DNA from: Geothrix rubra
GTDB taxonomy: Bacteria > Acidobacteriota > Holophagae > Holophagales > Holophagaceae
Assembly: GCF_030268065.1 (NCBI RefSeq)
Contig: NZ_BSDD01000001.1
Location: forward strand, 434,001 to 498,000
DNA length: 64,000 nucleotides
Reading direction: 5' to 3'
Part shown: in pieces, positions 39,596 to 47,831 of the stretch
Layout of the letters: each line of letters begins with the position of its first letter
How positions within the stretch are numbered: position 1 is the stretch's first letter
Notes under the pieces: generated by a model
What the model was told of the DNA's origin: nothing
Databases searched by the model: none
Seen by the model: only the letters and a program-made list of their open reading frames with translations
Program-made: the position numbers and the translations under genes

Positions 39596-40606
39596 TCAGA
39601 TCCGTCCCGCCAGGTCCATCACCAGGTCGCAGAGGCGGGCGGCATAGCCGGTCTCGTTGTCGTGCCAGCCGAAGACCTTCACGAAGCGGGGGCCCAGGGC
39701 CATGGTGAGGTCCAGGTCCATCACCACGCTCTCGGCCCGGCCCGTGAAGTCGCTGCTCACGGCGTGGGGATCGGCGATGCCCACGAGGCCCTTCCAGGCG
39801 CCTCCGGCGGCGTCCTGGAAGGCTCGGCGGATCCCCGCCACGTCCGCATCCCGGCGGAGGGTCGCCACCACGTCCACCAGGTTCACGTTGAGGGTGGGCA
39901 CGCGGAGGGCCACGCCGCCGAAGCCCTCCGGGAGGGTGGGTATGACCCGGTGCAGGGCCCCGAAGGCGCTGGAGGTGGTGGGGATGATGCTCATGAAGGC
40001 GGCCCGTGCCCGGCGCAGGTCCTTGTGGGGCAGGTCCATCAGGCGCTGGTCGTTGGTCACGACGTGGACCGTGCTCATCCCCGCGTGATCGAGGCCGAAG
40101 GCCTGGTCCAGGATCCGCAGCATGGGGGCAGTGGCGTGGGCCGTGCAGCTGGCGTTCGAGATGACCCGGTGGCGGGCCAGCTCCAGCTCCGCGCCGTTCA
40201 CCGGGGCGATCACCGTAAGATCCGCGTCCGGACTGGGGGCGCTGATGACGACGTGCGTGACGGCGCCCTTCAGGTGCCGGGCGGCGTCGGCCCGCCGGGT
40301 GAAGCGGCCGCTGGCCTCCACAACCAGGCTGGCGCAGTCGGGGAAGGGGATCTCCGATGGCTCCGGGGCATGGAAGAGGGGCACCTTCCGGTCGCCGAGC
40401 CGCAGGAAGTCCTGGCCTGCTTCCTGAAGGCCGTCAATGGGCAGGTCGAGGCAGCCATGCACCGAGTCGTGGCGGAGCAGGTGCACCACCTGGTCCAGGG
40501 GGGCGGGGTCATTGAGGGCGCAGAGGAGGTCGGGACGCCGTTCGGCGAGGAGGCGGACGGCGAGGCGGCCGATGCGGCCCAGGCCGTTGAGGGCGATGGT
40601 CTTCAT
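39596..40606 (-). CDS. Second glyceraldehyde-3-phosphate dehydrogenase paralogue (atypical active-site surroundings)
   Basis: A 336-residue GAPDH-fold protein. NAD motif LNGLGRIGRLAVRLL and the closing WHDNETGYAARL are conserved. The catalytic cysteine is kept (SNASCTAHATAP), but the canonical SCTTNCLAP is altered so that the Asn and second Cys are replaced. The general-base block reads TVHVVTNDQR instead of TVHSYTNDQ. PHKDLRRARAA and LRVPT are kept. So it may have a changed substrate (for example erythrose-4-phosphate or another aldehyde) or direction. It starts only 3 bases after the stop of the canonical paralogue, so the two share a transcript. Function relative to the first gene is not predictable. 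Confidence 0.85.
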   Translation of the reverse strand: MKTIALNGLGRIGRLAVRLLAERRPDLLCALNDPAPLDQVVHLLRHDSVHGCLDLPIDGLQEAGQDFLRLGDRKVPLFHAPEPSEIPFPDCASLVVEASGRFTRRADAARHLKGAVTHVVISAPSPDADLTVIAPVNGAELELARHRVISNASCTAHATAPMLRILDQAFGLDHAGMSTVHVVTNDQRLMDLPHKDLRRARAAFMSIIPTTSSAFGALHRVIPTLPEGFGGVALRVPTLNVNLVDVVATLRRDADVAGIRRAFQDAAGGAWKGLVGIADPHAVSSDFTGRAESVVMDLDLTMALGPRFVKVFGWHDNETGYAARLCDLVMDLAGRI

Positions 40607-40609
40607 CGG

Positions 40610-41614
40610 TTAGATCCGCTCCAGGACGTGCAGACAGAGGTCCTTCAGCCGGGCGGCGTAGCCGAATTCATTGTCGTACCAGGCGAAGACCTTGATCATG
40701 CGGGGGCCAAGGAGCTTGGTGAGGAAGGGATCGTAGAGGGCGCTGGCGGGGTTGCCCACCAGGTCCACGCTCACCAGTTCGGCCTCGAGCACCTCCAGGT
40801 AGGGCGCCAGGGGGCCCTGGGCGGCGGCCTTCCGGAAGGCCGCGTGGATGCCGTCCAGCGTGGCATCGGATTTCAGGGTGGCCGTGAGATCCACGATGCT
40901 GACGTCCGGGGTGGGGACGCGCACGGCGAGGCCGTCCAGGCGGCCCTTGAGGTGGGGAAGCACGAGGCCGATGGCCTTGGGTGCGCCGCTGCTGGTGGGG
41001 ATCATGCTCAGGGCCGCGGCCCGGGCCCGGCGCAGGTCCTTGTGGGGCAGGTCGAGGATGCGCTGGTCGTTGGTGTAGCTGTGCACCGTGGTCATGAAGC
41101 CGTGGTCCAGTCCGAAGGCGTCATCCAGGACCTTCACCACCGGGGCCAGGCAGTTGGTGGTGCAGCTGGCGTTGGAGAGGACACGCTCCTTCGCCAGATC
41201 CAGGCTCCCCTCGTTCACGCCCATCACCACGGTGCGATCGGCGTCGGCGGAGGGAGCGCTGATGAGCACGTGGCTCACGCCGTTCTGGAGGTGGGCGGCG
41301 GCCTGGGCCCGCCGGGTGAAGCGGCCCGTGCATTCCAGCACCACCTGGGCTCCGAGGCTGCCGAAGGGGATCAGCTGCGGATCCTTCTCGGCGTAGACGC
41401 GGATGCGGCGGCCGTCCAGCACCAGGAACCCGCCGTCGGAGGCCACGGGGAAGTCAGCCTGGCCGTGGACGGAGTCGTACTTCATCAGGTGCGCCAGGGT
41501 GGCGGCATCCGTGAGGTCGTTCACGGCGACCACCTGGACATGGGGAGCCTTCACCAGGTGCCGCAGCGCCAGACGGCCGATGCGGCCCAGCCCGTTGATG
41601 GCCACCTTCTTCAT
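40610..41614 (-). CDS. gap: Glyceraldehyde-3-phosphate dehydrogenase, canonical type
   Basis: A 334-residue type I GAPDH. Motifs: AINGLGRIGRLALRHL, VNDLTD, ECTGRFTRR, SNASCTTNCLAPVVK with the catalytic cysteine, HSYTNDQRILDLPHKDLRRARAA with the general-base histidine, and WYDNEFGYAARL. It oxidises glyceraldehyde 3-phosphate to 1,3-bisphosphoglycerate with phosphate and NAD. The start ATG (41614) has GGAGG five bases upstream. It lies downstream of the Fis-like gene but behind a terminator, so it probably has its own promoter in the 41615-41691 interval. Confidence 0.96.
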   Translation of the reverse strand: MKKVAINGLGRIGRLALRHLVKAPHVQVVAVNDLTDAATLAHLMKYDSVHGQADFPVASDGGFLVLDGRRIRVYAEKDPQLIPFGSLGAQVVLECTGRFTRRAQAAAHLQNGVSHVLISAPSADADRTVVMGVNEGSLDLAKERVLSNASCTTNCLAPVVKVLDDAFGLDHGFMTTVHSYTNDQRILDLPHKDLRRARAAALSMIPTSSGAPKAIGLVLPHLKGRLDGLAVRVPTPDVSIVDLTATLKSDATLDGIHAAFRKAAAQGPLAPYLEVLEAELVSVDLVGNPASALYDPFLTKLLGPRMIKVFAWYDNEFGYAARLKDLCLHVLERI

Positions 41615-41691
41615 GCCTGCCTCCGGAATCCTGTTGTATCGGTTCGGGGCGGGTCCTGTCGAAGGAAATCGCGGTGTTTCCGACGGAATGG

Positions 41692-41714
41692 AAAAGCCCG
41701 GCAGAGCCGGGCTT
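41692..41714 (-). terminator. Intrinsic terminator of the Fis-like gene
   Basis: On the minus strand AAGCCCGG pairs with CCGGGCTT across a five-base loop, followed by TT and C. It lies 36 bases after the stop of the small regulator and before the gap gene. Confidence 0.8.
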
Positions 41715-41750
41715 CGGGGCGGGTCAGGCGGAGGATGTCGGGGGGCGGCC

Positions 41751-41975
41751 CTAGCTGGCCAGGCTGACGCGCCGGAGGCGGCTGGGGGGGGCCTCCAGCT
41801 TCTTCGACAGGGTGTTGCGGTGGATGCCCAGTTCGCGCGCGGCCGCGCTGTGGTTGCCCTCGTGGGCGGCCAGGACTTCCTGGATGAACAGCCGCTCGAA
41901 TTCACGGCAGGCCATCTCCAGCGGCACGCCGCCACGCACCATCTCGGCCACGAGACTTCGCAGCTTCTCGCGCAT
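41751..41975 (-). CDS. Small Fis-type helix-turn-helix DNA-binding protein
   Basis: A 74-residue protein that is essentially a single Fis-type (HTH_8) domain: FERLFIQEVLAAHEGNHSAAARELGIHRNTLSKKL is the recognition part, given here in pieces. Such domains usually form the end of NtrC-like activators; here it stands alone, as in Fis. A GGAGAG ribosome site precedes the ATG. It lies upstream of the GAPDH pair and divergent from pyruvate kinase, so it could regulate these glycolytic genes; this is inferred only from position. The Ser-rich tail (PPSRLRRVSLAS) is not part of the family. Confidence 0.85.
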   Translation of the reverse strand: MREKLRSLVAEMVRGGVPLEMACREFERLFIQEVLAAHEGNHSAAARELGIHRNTLSKKLEAPPSRLRRVSLAS

Positions 41976-42111
41976 TCGGTTCTCTCCAACAACGAATCGG
42001 GAGATCGAAGGTAGCACTCCGGTGTCGCTGTGCAAAGCCCTGTGACATGATGAAAAGGCAGGCCCGCTCTGTGGAAAACTGTGTGGAATGCCTGTGGACG
42101 TGAGGTGGCTT

Positions 42112-43536
42112 GTGACGCGCAAAACCAAACTCGTGATGACCTTGGGTCCCGCGATGCTCCAGGGCGACCGTCTGCGGGAAGCGCTGCGGGAGGCGGATGC
42201 GGTCCGCCTGAATGCCAGCCACGGTGACCCCGAGACCCGGGCGGAGAACCTCCGGCGGGTGCGCGAGCTGGCCCTCGAGCTCGGGCGGGCGATCCCCGTC
42301 TTCCTCGACCTCCAGGGGCCCAAGTGGCGCATCGGCGAGCTGGCCGAGCCCGTGGAGCTCGTCGAGGGGAGCCAGGGCGTCTTCTACCGGACCGGCTCGC
42401 CCGCCCCGACGGGCCTCGCCTGGACTGCGCCCCTGCCGCACCCCGAGCTGTTCGACGGCGCGGAGGTGGGTCAGCACTGGCTGCTGGATGACGCGGCCCT
42501 GGAAGTGGAGATCACCGCCGTCACGCCGGAGGCCCTGCGGGCCAAGGTGCTGGTGGGCGGTCCGCTGAAGGGGCGCAAGGGCGTCCATCCCATCGGCATG
42601 TCCCTGAACATGGATCCCCTCACGGAGAAGGACCACGCCGACATCCGCTGGGGCGTGGAGCACCAGGTGGACCTCTTCGCCCAGAGCTTCGTCCGCCGGG
42701 CCTCGGACGTGCAGCAGCTCCAGGCCATCATCCAGCACCTGGGGGGCACCCAGCCCGTCATCGCCAAGATCGAGCATCCGGCGGCCCTGGCCTTCCTGGA
42801 GGAGATCCTCGACGTGTCCTGGGGCGTCATGGTGGCGCGGGGCGACCTGGGCGTGGAACTGGGCGTGGAGCGGGTCCCCGGCCTCCAGAAGCAGATCATC
42901 AAGGCTGCGCGCCGGGCCCTCAAGCCCGTGATCACCGCCACGCAGATGCTGGAGAGCATGATCGAACATCCGCAGCCCACCCGGGCGGAGGCCAGTGACG
43001 TGGCCAACGCCATCTGGGATGGCACCGATGCGGTGATGCTCAGCGCGGAGAGCGCCACGGGGAAGTACCCGGTGGAGGCCGTCCAGTGGCTGGCCCGCAT
43101 CGCCACGGAGGCCGATGCCAACGTCAAGCAGCGGGCCAAGACGCTGCCCGAGGAGTTCGCCGAGAAGGTGCTGGCCCGGACGGACATCTCCGTGGCCTTC
43201 GCGGCCTGCCGCACGGCGGATGAGATCAATGCCCGCTGGATCGTGGCCTTCACGGAGGGGGGCGGCACCGCCCGCATGGTGAGCCGGCTGGCGGGCCGGA
43301 CGCCCGTCCTGGGGGCGACCGTGGATGAGACCACCGCCCGGCGCATGGGGCTCCTCCGGGGCGTCACCTCCATGCTCATCCCCCGGGTGAGCAGCACGGA
43401 CGAGATGGTGGAGGTGGTGCGGGAACTCCTCCAGGCCAAGCACGAACTCATGAGCCTCGATCGGGTGGTGATGACCATGGGTCTCCCCTTGTGGAAGAGC
43501 GGCACGACGAACACCATGAAGGTGATGACGTTCTAG
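42112..43536 (+). CDS. pyk: Pyruvate kinase
   Basis: A 474-residue enzyme converting PEP and ADP to pyruvate and ATP. VTRKTKLVMTLGPAM is the N-terminal block, NASHGD holds the substrate loop, DLQGPKWRIG replaces the usual GPKIR, and IAKIEHPAAL has the catalytic lysine. VARGDLGVEL and ITATQMLESM are the signature blocks, followed by SDVANAIWDGTDAVMLSAESATGKYP. The C-terminal regulatory domain is present and ends in TMGLPLWKSGTTNTMKVMTF, in part. A GTG start at 42112 is preferred because GAGGTG lies four bases upstream and family alignment begins there; ATG 42088 is an alternative. Confidence 0.95.
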   Translation: MTRKTKLVMTLGPAMLQGDRLREALREADAVRLNASHGDPETRAENLRRVRELALELGRAIPVFLDLQGPKWRIGELAEPVELVEGSQGVFYRTGSPAPTGLAWTAPLPHPELFDGAEVGQHWLLDDAALEVEITAVTPEALRAKVLVGGPLKGRKGVHPIGMSLNMDPLTEKDHADIRWGVEHQVDLFAQSFVRRASDVQQLQAIIQHLGGTQPVIAKIEHPAALAFLEEILDVSWGVMVARGDLGVELGVERVPGLQKQIIKAARRALKPVITATQMLESMIEHPQPTRAEASDVANAIWDGTDAVMLSAESATGKYPVEAVQWLARIATEADANVKQRAKTLPEEFAEKVLARTDISVAFAACRTADEINARWIVAFTEGGGTARMVSRLAGRTPVLGATVDETTARRMGLLRGVTSMLIPRVSSTDEMVEVVRELLQAKHELMSLDRVVMTMGLPLWKSGTTNTMKVMTF

Positions 43537-43564
43537 CCCGCCCGAGGGCGGCGAGGAGCCAGCC

Positions 43565-44092
43565 ATGATCCCGGATCGTCCCAAGCCCGGCGAGTACGCC
43601 CCGTCCTACGCCCCCTACGTGGCCGCCGTTCCCGAGGGCGACGTGCTGGCCCTCCTCCAGGTCCAGGTGGACGAGGTCAGCGCCCTCTTCGGTGGCCTGA
43701 GCGAACTCCAGGCCGGATTCCGTTATGCCCCCGGGAAATGGACCCTCAAGGACCTGCTCCAGCACCTGATCGACTCGGAGCGGGTGTTCAGCTACCGCGC
43801 CATGCGGGTGGGCAGGGGGGACACCACGCCCCTCCCGGGCTACGAGGAGAATGCCTACGCCGCAGCGGCCCATGCCGACCGGCGCCTGCTGCCGGAACTC
43901 CTGGCCGAATGGCAGGCGGTCCGCGCCGGGAGCCTGGGGCTGTTCCGCAGCTTCCCCGAGGCCGCCTGGAGCAACATCGGCAACGCCAACGGGGTACCCG
44001 TCTCGGCCCGCTGCTTCCCGTACTTCTGCGCGGGCCACACGGCCCATCATCTGGGGATCATCCAGGAACGCTACCTTCCGGCGATGAAGTAG
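43565..44092 (+). CDS. DinB-like putative metal-dependent protein
   Basis: A 175-residue four-helix protein of the DinB/YfiT superfamily. The likely metal-binding histidines are in LQHLIDSERVFSYRAM and FCAGHTAHHLGIIQERYL, three positions as in the family; the block RYAPGKWTLKDLLQH is also typical. Members bind divalent metals and some are thiol-dependent transferases; a biochemical role here is unknown. It begins 28 bases after pyruvate kinase with GAGGAGCC upstream and is probably on the same transcript. Confidence 0.9.
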   Translation: MIPDRPKPGEYAPSYAPYVAAVPEGDVLALLQVQVDEVSALFGGLSELQAGFRYAPGKWTLKDLLQHLIDSERVFSYRAMRVGRGDTTPLPGYEENAYAAAAHADRRLLPELLAEWQAVRAGSLGLFRSFPEAAWSNIGNANGVPVSARCFPYFCAGHTAHHLGIIQERYLPAMK

Positions 44093-44095
44093 GCC

Positions 44096-44383
44096 TCAGT
44101 CCCCGGTCAGTCCCCAGTCCCCCAGGGCGGCCAGCAGGCGCTGGAGCTGCTCCGTCTCCGTGGTGTGGAAACGGCTCACCAGCTTCCAGCCCTGGGCCAC
44201 CTTCTGGTAGCGGTGCAGCCAGAGGAAGGGGCCTTCCCAGGGGGCCTCGGAGTCGCCGCGGGTCTTCACGAGGTAGGCCACGGTGGTCCAGGGGCCCCGG
44301 GAGAGGAAGCGGCGGCCCAGTTCCTGGAGACCGCTGTCCTCGTCGGATTCGAGCACCAGGTCGTCGAGGTCGGGAATGAGCAT
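44096..44383 (-). CDS. Small acidic protein of unknown function
   Basis: A 95-residue soluble protein, convergent with the DinB-like gene by only 3 bases. The sequence is acidic at the start (PDLDDLVLESDEDSGLQEL) and Trp-rich (GPWTTVAYL, APWEGPFLWLHRY, GWKLVSRFHTTE), a pattern seen in small ligand-binding or cystatin-like folds. No known family is recognised and no signal peptide or membrane segment is visible. The reading frame has natural codon bias and a start with AAAGGTGTTCCC upstream, so it is probably a real gene. Confidence 0.6.
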   Translation of the reverse strand: MLIPDLDDLVLESDEDSGLQELGRRFLSRGPWTTVAYLVKTRGDSEAPWEGPFLWLHRYQKVAQGWKLVSRFHTTETEQLQRLLAALGDWGLTGD

Positions 44384-44430
44384 GGGAACACCTTTCCTGT
44401 TCGGAACATCCTAGGCCCCGGAGGGCCTCC

Positions 44431-44592
44431 GTGGAAAAGCTCATGGGATTCGTCGGCGCCACCCTGGGCAGCATGGTGGGCTGGTGGCTGGGCATGTTCG
44501 TGGGCATCGGGACGGCGGTGGTGCTGAGCGTGGTGGGGACCGGCGTCGGGATCTGGGCGGGGCGCTGGGCGCTCGAGCGCTGGCTGGAGTGA
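44431..44592 (+). CDS. 53-residue membrane protein with glycine-zipper pattern
   Basis: A short gene starting with GTG five bases after GGAGGG and ending TGA. The product MEKLMGFVGATLGSMVGWWL continues with a second hydrophobic stretch (GTAVVLSVVGTGVGIWAGRW), giving one or two glycine-rich helices and a short charged tail (ALERWLE). Similar 50-60-residue proteins (GFVGAT, GWWLG, VVGTGVG patterns) are known from many bacteria but lack a function. Its stop codon overlaps the first base of the 272-bp inverted-repeat element. Confidence 0.7.
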   Translation: MEKLMGFVGATLGSMVGWWLGMFVGIGTAVVLSVVGTGVGIWAGRWALERWLE

Positions 44593-44863
44593 GAGTGCCT
44601 AACCAGACCCCCACGGGGCCGCGCGAGGGCCGCCGGGCGAGCGAGGCGAGGAACGCGAGGAGACGCGTAGCGGGTACTACGCGCGACGAGCGTGACGTGG
44701 CACCGCGACGCCCGCCGGCCCTCGCCCGGAGGGAGAAAGCCAGGTGGGCGCCCCGCGGCGTCACGGCCCTTGAACGATGTCCCGCATCGCCCTGCGGGCC
44801 CTTCCTTGCGGAGCATCCCACCTGGCTTTCTCGCGGCCCCGTCGGGGTTTGGTTAGGCACTCT
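44592..44863. mobile_element. 272-bp element with 32-bp terminal inverted repeats and nested hairpins (MITE-like or structured RNA)
   Basis: The ends (44592-44623 and 44832-44863) are inverted repeats matching at 30 of 32 positions, starting AGAGTGCCTAACCA. Inside are two more inverted repeats: 44625-44639 with 44709-44723 (14 of 15) and 44733-44748 with 44817-44832 (16 of 16). Smaller stems lie within each (CGCGTAG/CTACGCG and CCCGCA/TGCGGG). On plus-strand RNA one outer mismatch becomes a G-U pair. The whole can fold as a long stem ending in two arms. No transposase or convincing ORF is present. No clear target duplication is seen. It sits between a 53-residue gene and cinA. Confidence 0.8.
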
Positions 44864-44889
44864 TGGCCGGCTGTGGTTCGATGGATCCC

Positions 44890-46122
44890 ATGCGGATCGA
44901 ATGCATCGCCATCGGGACCGAACTGCTCACCACCCGGCGCCTGGACACCAACTCAGTGTGGCTGGCGGAGCGGCTGGCGGAACTGGGACTTGGCCTGAGC
45001 CTGAAGACCGCCGTGGGCGACAGCCGGGAGGACCTGGCGGAGGTCTTCCGGGCGGCCCTGGAACGCTCGGACCTCATCCTCACCACGGGCGGCCTGGGCC
45101 CCACCTTCGACGACTTCACCAAGGAACTCTTCGCGGAGATCCTCGGCGTGCCCCTGCGGGAGGACGCCCAGAGCCGGGCGGACATCCTGGCCTTCTACGA
45201 AGCGAGGCAGCGGGTGCCCCCCCCGGCCAATTTCAAGCAGGCGCTCATCCCGGAGGGGGCCGTGGCGCTGCGGAACCAGGTGGGCACGGCCCCTGGGGTC
45301 CTCTGGGTGGACCCTCCGGGGCACCCGGGCACCCGCATCCTCATGTTCCCGGGCGTTCCCCGGGAGATGAAGCGCATGTGGGAGGAGCACGCCCTGCCGC
45401 GCCTCCGGTCCCTGGCGGGCCGGCCGGTCCACACCCTCCGCCTGGTGGTGGGCGGTGTACCGGAAAGTACCCTCGACCAGCGGACCCAGGAACTCCGGGA
45501 GCGCCACGGGCAGCTCGATTGGACCATCCTGGCCAGCCTCACCCAGGTGGAGCTGCTGGCCCGCGGGGATGATCCCGTAGCCCTCGAACGGGCCAGGGCG
45601 GACTTCGAACCCCTGCTCGATGCGGACCTGGCCTGCGTGGGCGAGGGCAACCTGGAGGATGCGGTGCTGGACCGGCTGAAGGTGCGGGGCGAGACCCTGG
45701 CCGTGGCCGAGAGCATGACCGGGGGCCTGCTGGCGTCCCGGCTCACCGCCATCCCCGGCGCCAGCGCCGCCTTCCTGGGCGGCGCGACGGTCTACAGCGC
45801 CCAGGCCAAGTCGGCCCTGCTGGGGCTGGACCCTGCCACCCTGGCCACGGAGGGCACCGTATCCGAGGCCACCAGCCGGCGCCTCGCAGAGGCCGTGCGG
45901 GCCAAGCTCGGCGCCACCTGGGGCCTGGCCGTCACCGGCAACGCCGGGCCCGGAGCCGAGGGCGACGCGCCCGTGGGTACCGTTCACCTGGCCCTTGCCG
46001 GCCAGGATGGAACAGATTCGCGCACCTTCCATGTGCCGGGAGACCGCAGCGAAGTACAGCTCCGAGGCACCGCCCGAGCCCTGGACCTGCTCCGACGCGC
46101 GCTGGGGCCCGGGGGCCGCTGA
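44890..46122 (+). CDS. cinA: CinA-family nicotinamide-nucleotide amidohydrolase
   Basis: A 410-residue two-domain protein. The N-terminal MoCF-like/COG1058 domain (MRIECIAIGTELL, ILTTGGLGPTFDDFTKE, LMFPGVPREMKRMWEE) is an ADP-ribose or related pyrophosphatase. The C-terminal CinA domain (about 260-410; AVAESMTGGLLASRLTAIPGAS, VTGNAGPGAEGDAPVGTVHLAL in pieces) carries the nicotinamide-nucleotide deamidase. Together they recycle damaged pyridine nucleotides; in some bacteria cinA is linked to competence. The start lies 26 bases after the inverted-repeat element, with only a weak GGA site; ATG 44881 is an alternative. It leads cinA-plsY-gpsA. Confidence 0.95.
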   Translation: MRIECIAIGTELLTTRRLDTNSVWLAERLAELGLGLSLKTAVGDSREDLAEVFRAALERSDLILTTGGLGPTFDDFTKELFAEILGVPLREDAQSRADILAFYEARQRVPPPANFKQALIPEGAVALRNQVGTAPGVLWVDPPGHPGTRILMFPGVPREMKRMWEEHALPRLRSLAGRPVHTLRLVVGGVPESTLDQRTQELRERHGQLDWTILASLTQVELLARGDDPVALERARADFEPLLDADLACVGEGNLEDAVLDRLKVRGETLAVAESMTGGLLASRLTAIPGASAAFLGGATVYSAQAKSALLGLDPATLATEGTVSEATSRRLAEAVRAKLGATWGLAVTGNAGPGAEGDAPVGTVHLALAGQDGTDSRTFHVPGDRSEVQLRGTARALDLLRRALGPGGR

Positions 46123-46134
46123 TACACTGGGTCC

Positions 46135-46824
46135 ATGCCTTCCACCGATCCGACATTCCTGGTCCTCGGGTGCCTCGCGGCCTTCGGCTGCGGCAGCATC
46201 CCCTTCGGCCTCATCCTCGTGAAGCTGGCCGGGAAGGGGGATGTCCGCGCCCACGGCAGCGGCAACATCGGGGCCACCAACGTGAGCCGGGTGGGGGGCA
46301 AGGGCCTCGGGATGGTCACCCTGCTGCTGGACATCGCGAAGGGCTTCCTGCCGGTGTTCCTGGCGAGGCAGGCCGCCTTCCCCGTGGACATGCAGGCGGC
46401 GCTCGCCCTCTGCGCCACGGCGGGGCATGTCTTCACCCCCTGGCTGAAGTTCAAGGGCGGGAAGGGCGTGGCCACGGCCCTCGGGGCGGCCCTGGCCTAC
46501 CGGGCCGTGGCCGTGCTGCCCAGCCTCGGGCTCTTCATCCTCCTGGTGGCCCTCACGCGGTACGTGAGCCTGGGGAGCATCGTGGGCGCCCTGGCGCTGC
46601 CGGTCTCCATGGGCTGGGTGCGGGAGACGGTGCACAAGGCGAACCTGCTCGGCATCGAGGTCCAGGCCGGGATCCGGGAGCAGGATCCCTGGCAGGCCGT
46701 CTTCCTCTGGGTGCTCATCGCCCTGCTGGTGGTGGCCAAGCACCACGAGAACATCGCCCGGCTCCTGAAGGGCACCGAATCGCCGCTCTGGGGCGCGAAG
46801 AAGGGGGAGGCCCCCCATGCCTAG
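46135..46824 (+). CDS. plsY: Acyl-phosphate:glycerol-3-phosphate acyltransferase
   Basis: A 229-residue multipass membrane enzyme making lysophosphatidate from acyl-phosphate and glycerol 3-phosphate. The three family motifs are visible: GSGNIGATNVSRV near residue 40, GHVFTPWLKFKGGKGVAT near 100, and KHHENIARLLKGTE near the end. It starts 12 bases after cinA and its end overlaps gpsA by 8 bases, so the acceptor-making enzyme and this acyltransferase are coupled. The catalytic partner PlsX is not in the window. Confidence 0.97.
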   Translation: MPSTDPTFLVLGCLAAFGCGSIPFGLILVKLAGKGDVRAHGSGNIGATNVSRVGGKGLGMVTLLLDIAKGFLPVFLARQAAFPVDMQAALALCATAGHVFTPWLKFKGGKGVATALGAALAYRAVAVLPSLGLFILLVALTRYVSLGSIVGALALPVSMGWVRETVHKANLLGIEVQAGIREQDPWQAVFLWVLIALLVVAKHHENIARLLKGTESPLWGAKKGEAPHA

Positions 46825-47818
46825 CCGCCCGGACATCGGCATCTTCGGCTCGGGCGCCTGGGGCACCGCCCTGGGCATCACCTGGGCCCGGGCCGGCGCG
46901 GACGTCATCCTCTGGAGCGGATTCCCGGAGGAGGTGGCCCAGCTCTCCGCCGGCCGCTGCCACCCGCGTCTGAAGGACGCCCCCTTCCCCGATTCGCTGC
47001 GGGTGACCGGCGAGGCCACCGAGGCCTTTTCGGCACCGCTCTGGATCTCGGCCATGCCCACCCAGGCCACGCCGGACGCCTGGCGGCGGCTGCGGGCAGA
47101 GGCCCCGGCACCCCCGGAACTGGTCATCCACGTGAGCAAGGGCATCCTCCAGAGCACCCACCAGACCCTGACGCAGGCCCTCACGGGGGTGCTGGACGTG
47201 CCGGTGGGCGCCCTCTCGGGCCCCACCTTCGCGGACGAGGTGGCCCGGGGTGTGCCCTCGGCCATCGTGCTGGCCCTGCCGCCCTCGGTACCCGATGCGC
47301 GGGCCCAGGCCCTGCAGGTCCGGCTGGCCTCGGAGCGCCTCCGCATCTACCTCAGCCGCGACGTGGTGGGCACCGAGCTCTGCGGTGCCCTCAAGAACGT
47401 GCTGGCCATCGCCGCCGGCCTGGTGGACGGCCTCAAGCTGGGCTACAACGCCCGGGCCGCCCTCATCACCCGGGGGCTGGCCGAGATGGCCCGCCTCGTG
47501 GAGGCCCTCGGCGGCCAATCTTCCACGGTCATGGGCCTCGCCGGCATGGGCGACCTGCTGCTCACTGCCACGGGTCCCCAGAGCCGCAACCGCACCTTCG
47601 GCGAGCTGGTGGGGAAGGGGCAGTCCGTCGAGGCGGCCCGGGACGCCCTGGGCGGGCAGATCATCGAGGGCATGTTCACCACCCAGGCGGCCCTGGCCCT
47701 GGCGGCGGAAGTCGGCGTGGAGCTGCCTATCGCCAACGAAGTGCAGCGGCTCCTGAACGGGGAATCCCCGAAGGAGGCCGTACAGCGCCTCATGACCCGG
47801 GAGCTGAAGTCGGAGTAG
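46817..47818 (+). CDS. gpsA: Glycerol-3-phosphate dehydrogenase [NAD(P)+]
   Basis: A 333-residue enzyme reducing DHAP to glycerol 3-phosphate for membrane lipids. GIFGSGAWGTALGITWA is the nucleotide-binding motif, SKGIL and SGPTFADEVARG are substrate-site blocks, the catalytic lysine lies in CGALKNVLAIAAG, and NARAALITRGLAEM and GLAGMGDLLLTATGPQSRNR follow. The start overlaps plsY by 8 bases and the product is used by PlsY, so the pair forms a coherent two-step supply. Confidence 0.97.
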   Translation: MPSRPDIGIFGSGAWGTALGITWARAGADVILWSGFPEEVAQLSAGRCHPRLKDAPFPDSLRVTGEATEAFSAPLWISAMPTQATPDAWRRLRAEAPAPPELVIHVSKGILQSTHQTLTQALTGVLDVPVGALSGPTFADEVARGVPSAIVLALPPSVPDARAQALQVRLASERLRIYLSRDVVGTELCGALKNVLAIAAGLVDGLKLGYNARAALITRGLAEMARLVEALGGQSSTVMGLAGMGDLLLTATGPQSRNRTFGELVGKGQSVEAARDALGGQIIEGMFTTQAALALAAEVGVELPIANEVQRLLNGESPKEAVQRLMTRELKSE

Positions 47819-47831
47819 CCAGGAGGACCGC

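Noticed and set aside
39596-41614. GAPDH pair as an assembly duplication
   Set aside because: The two proteins differ throughout, including active-site motifs, so they are true paralogues.
44441-44860. Coding gene inside the 272-bp inverted-repeat element
   Set aside because: Frames are Arg/Pro/Ser-rich and mirror the inverted repeats; no ribosome site or family match.
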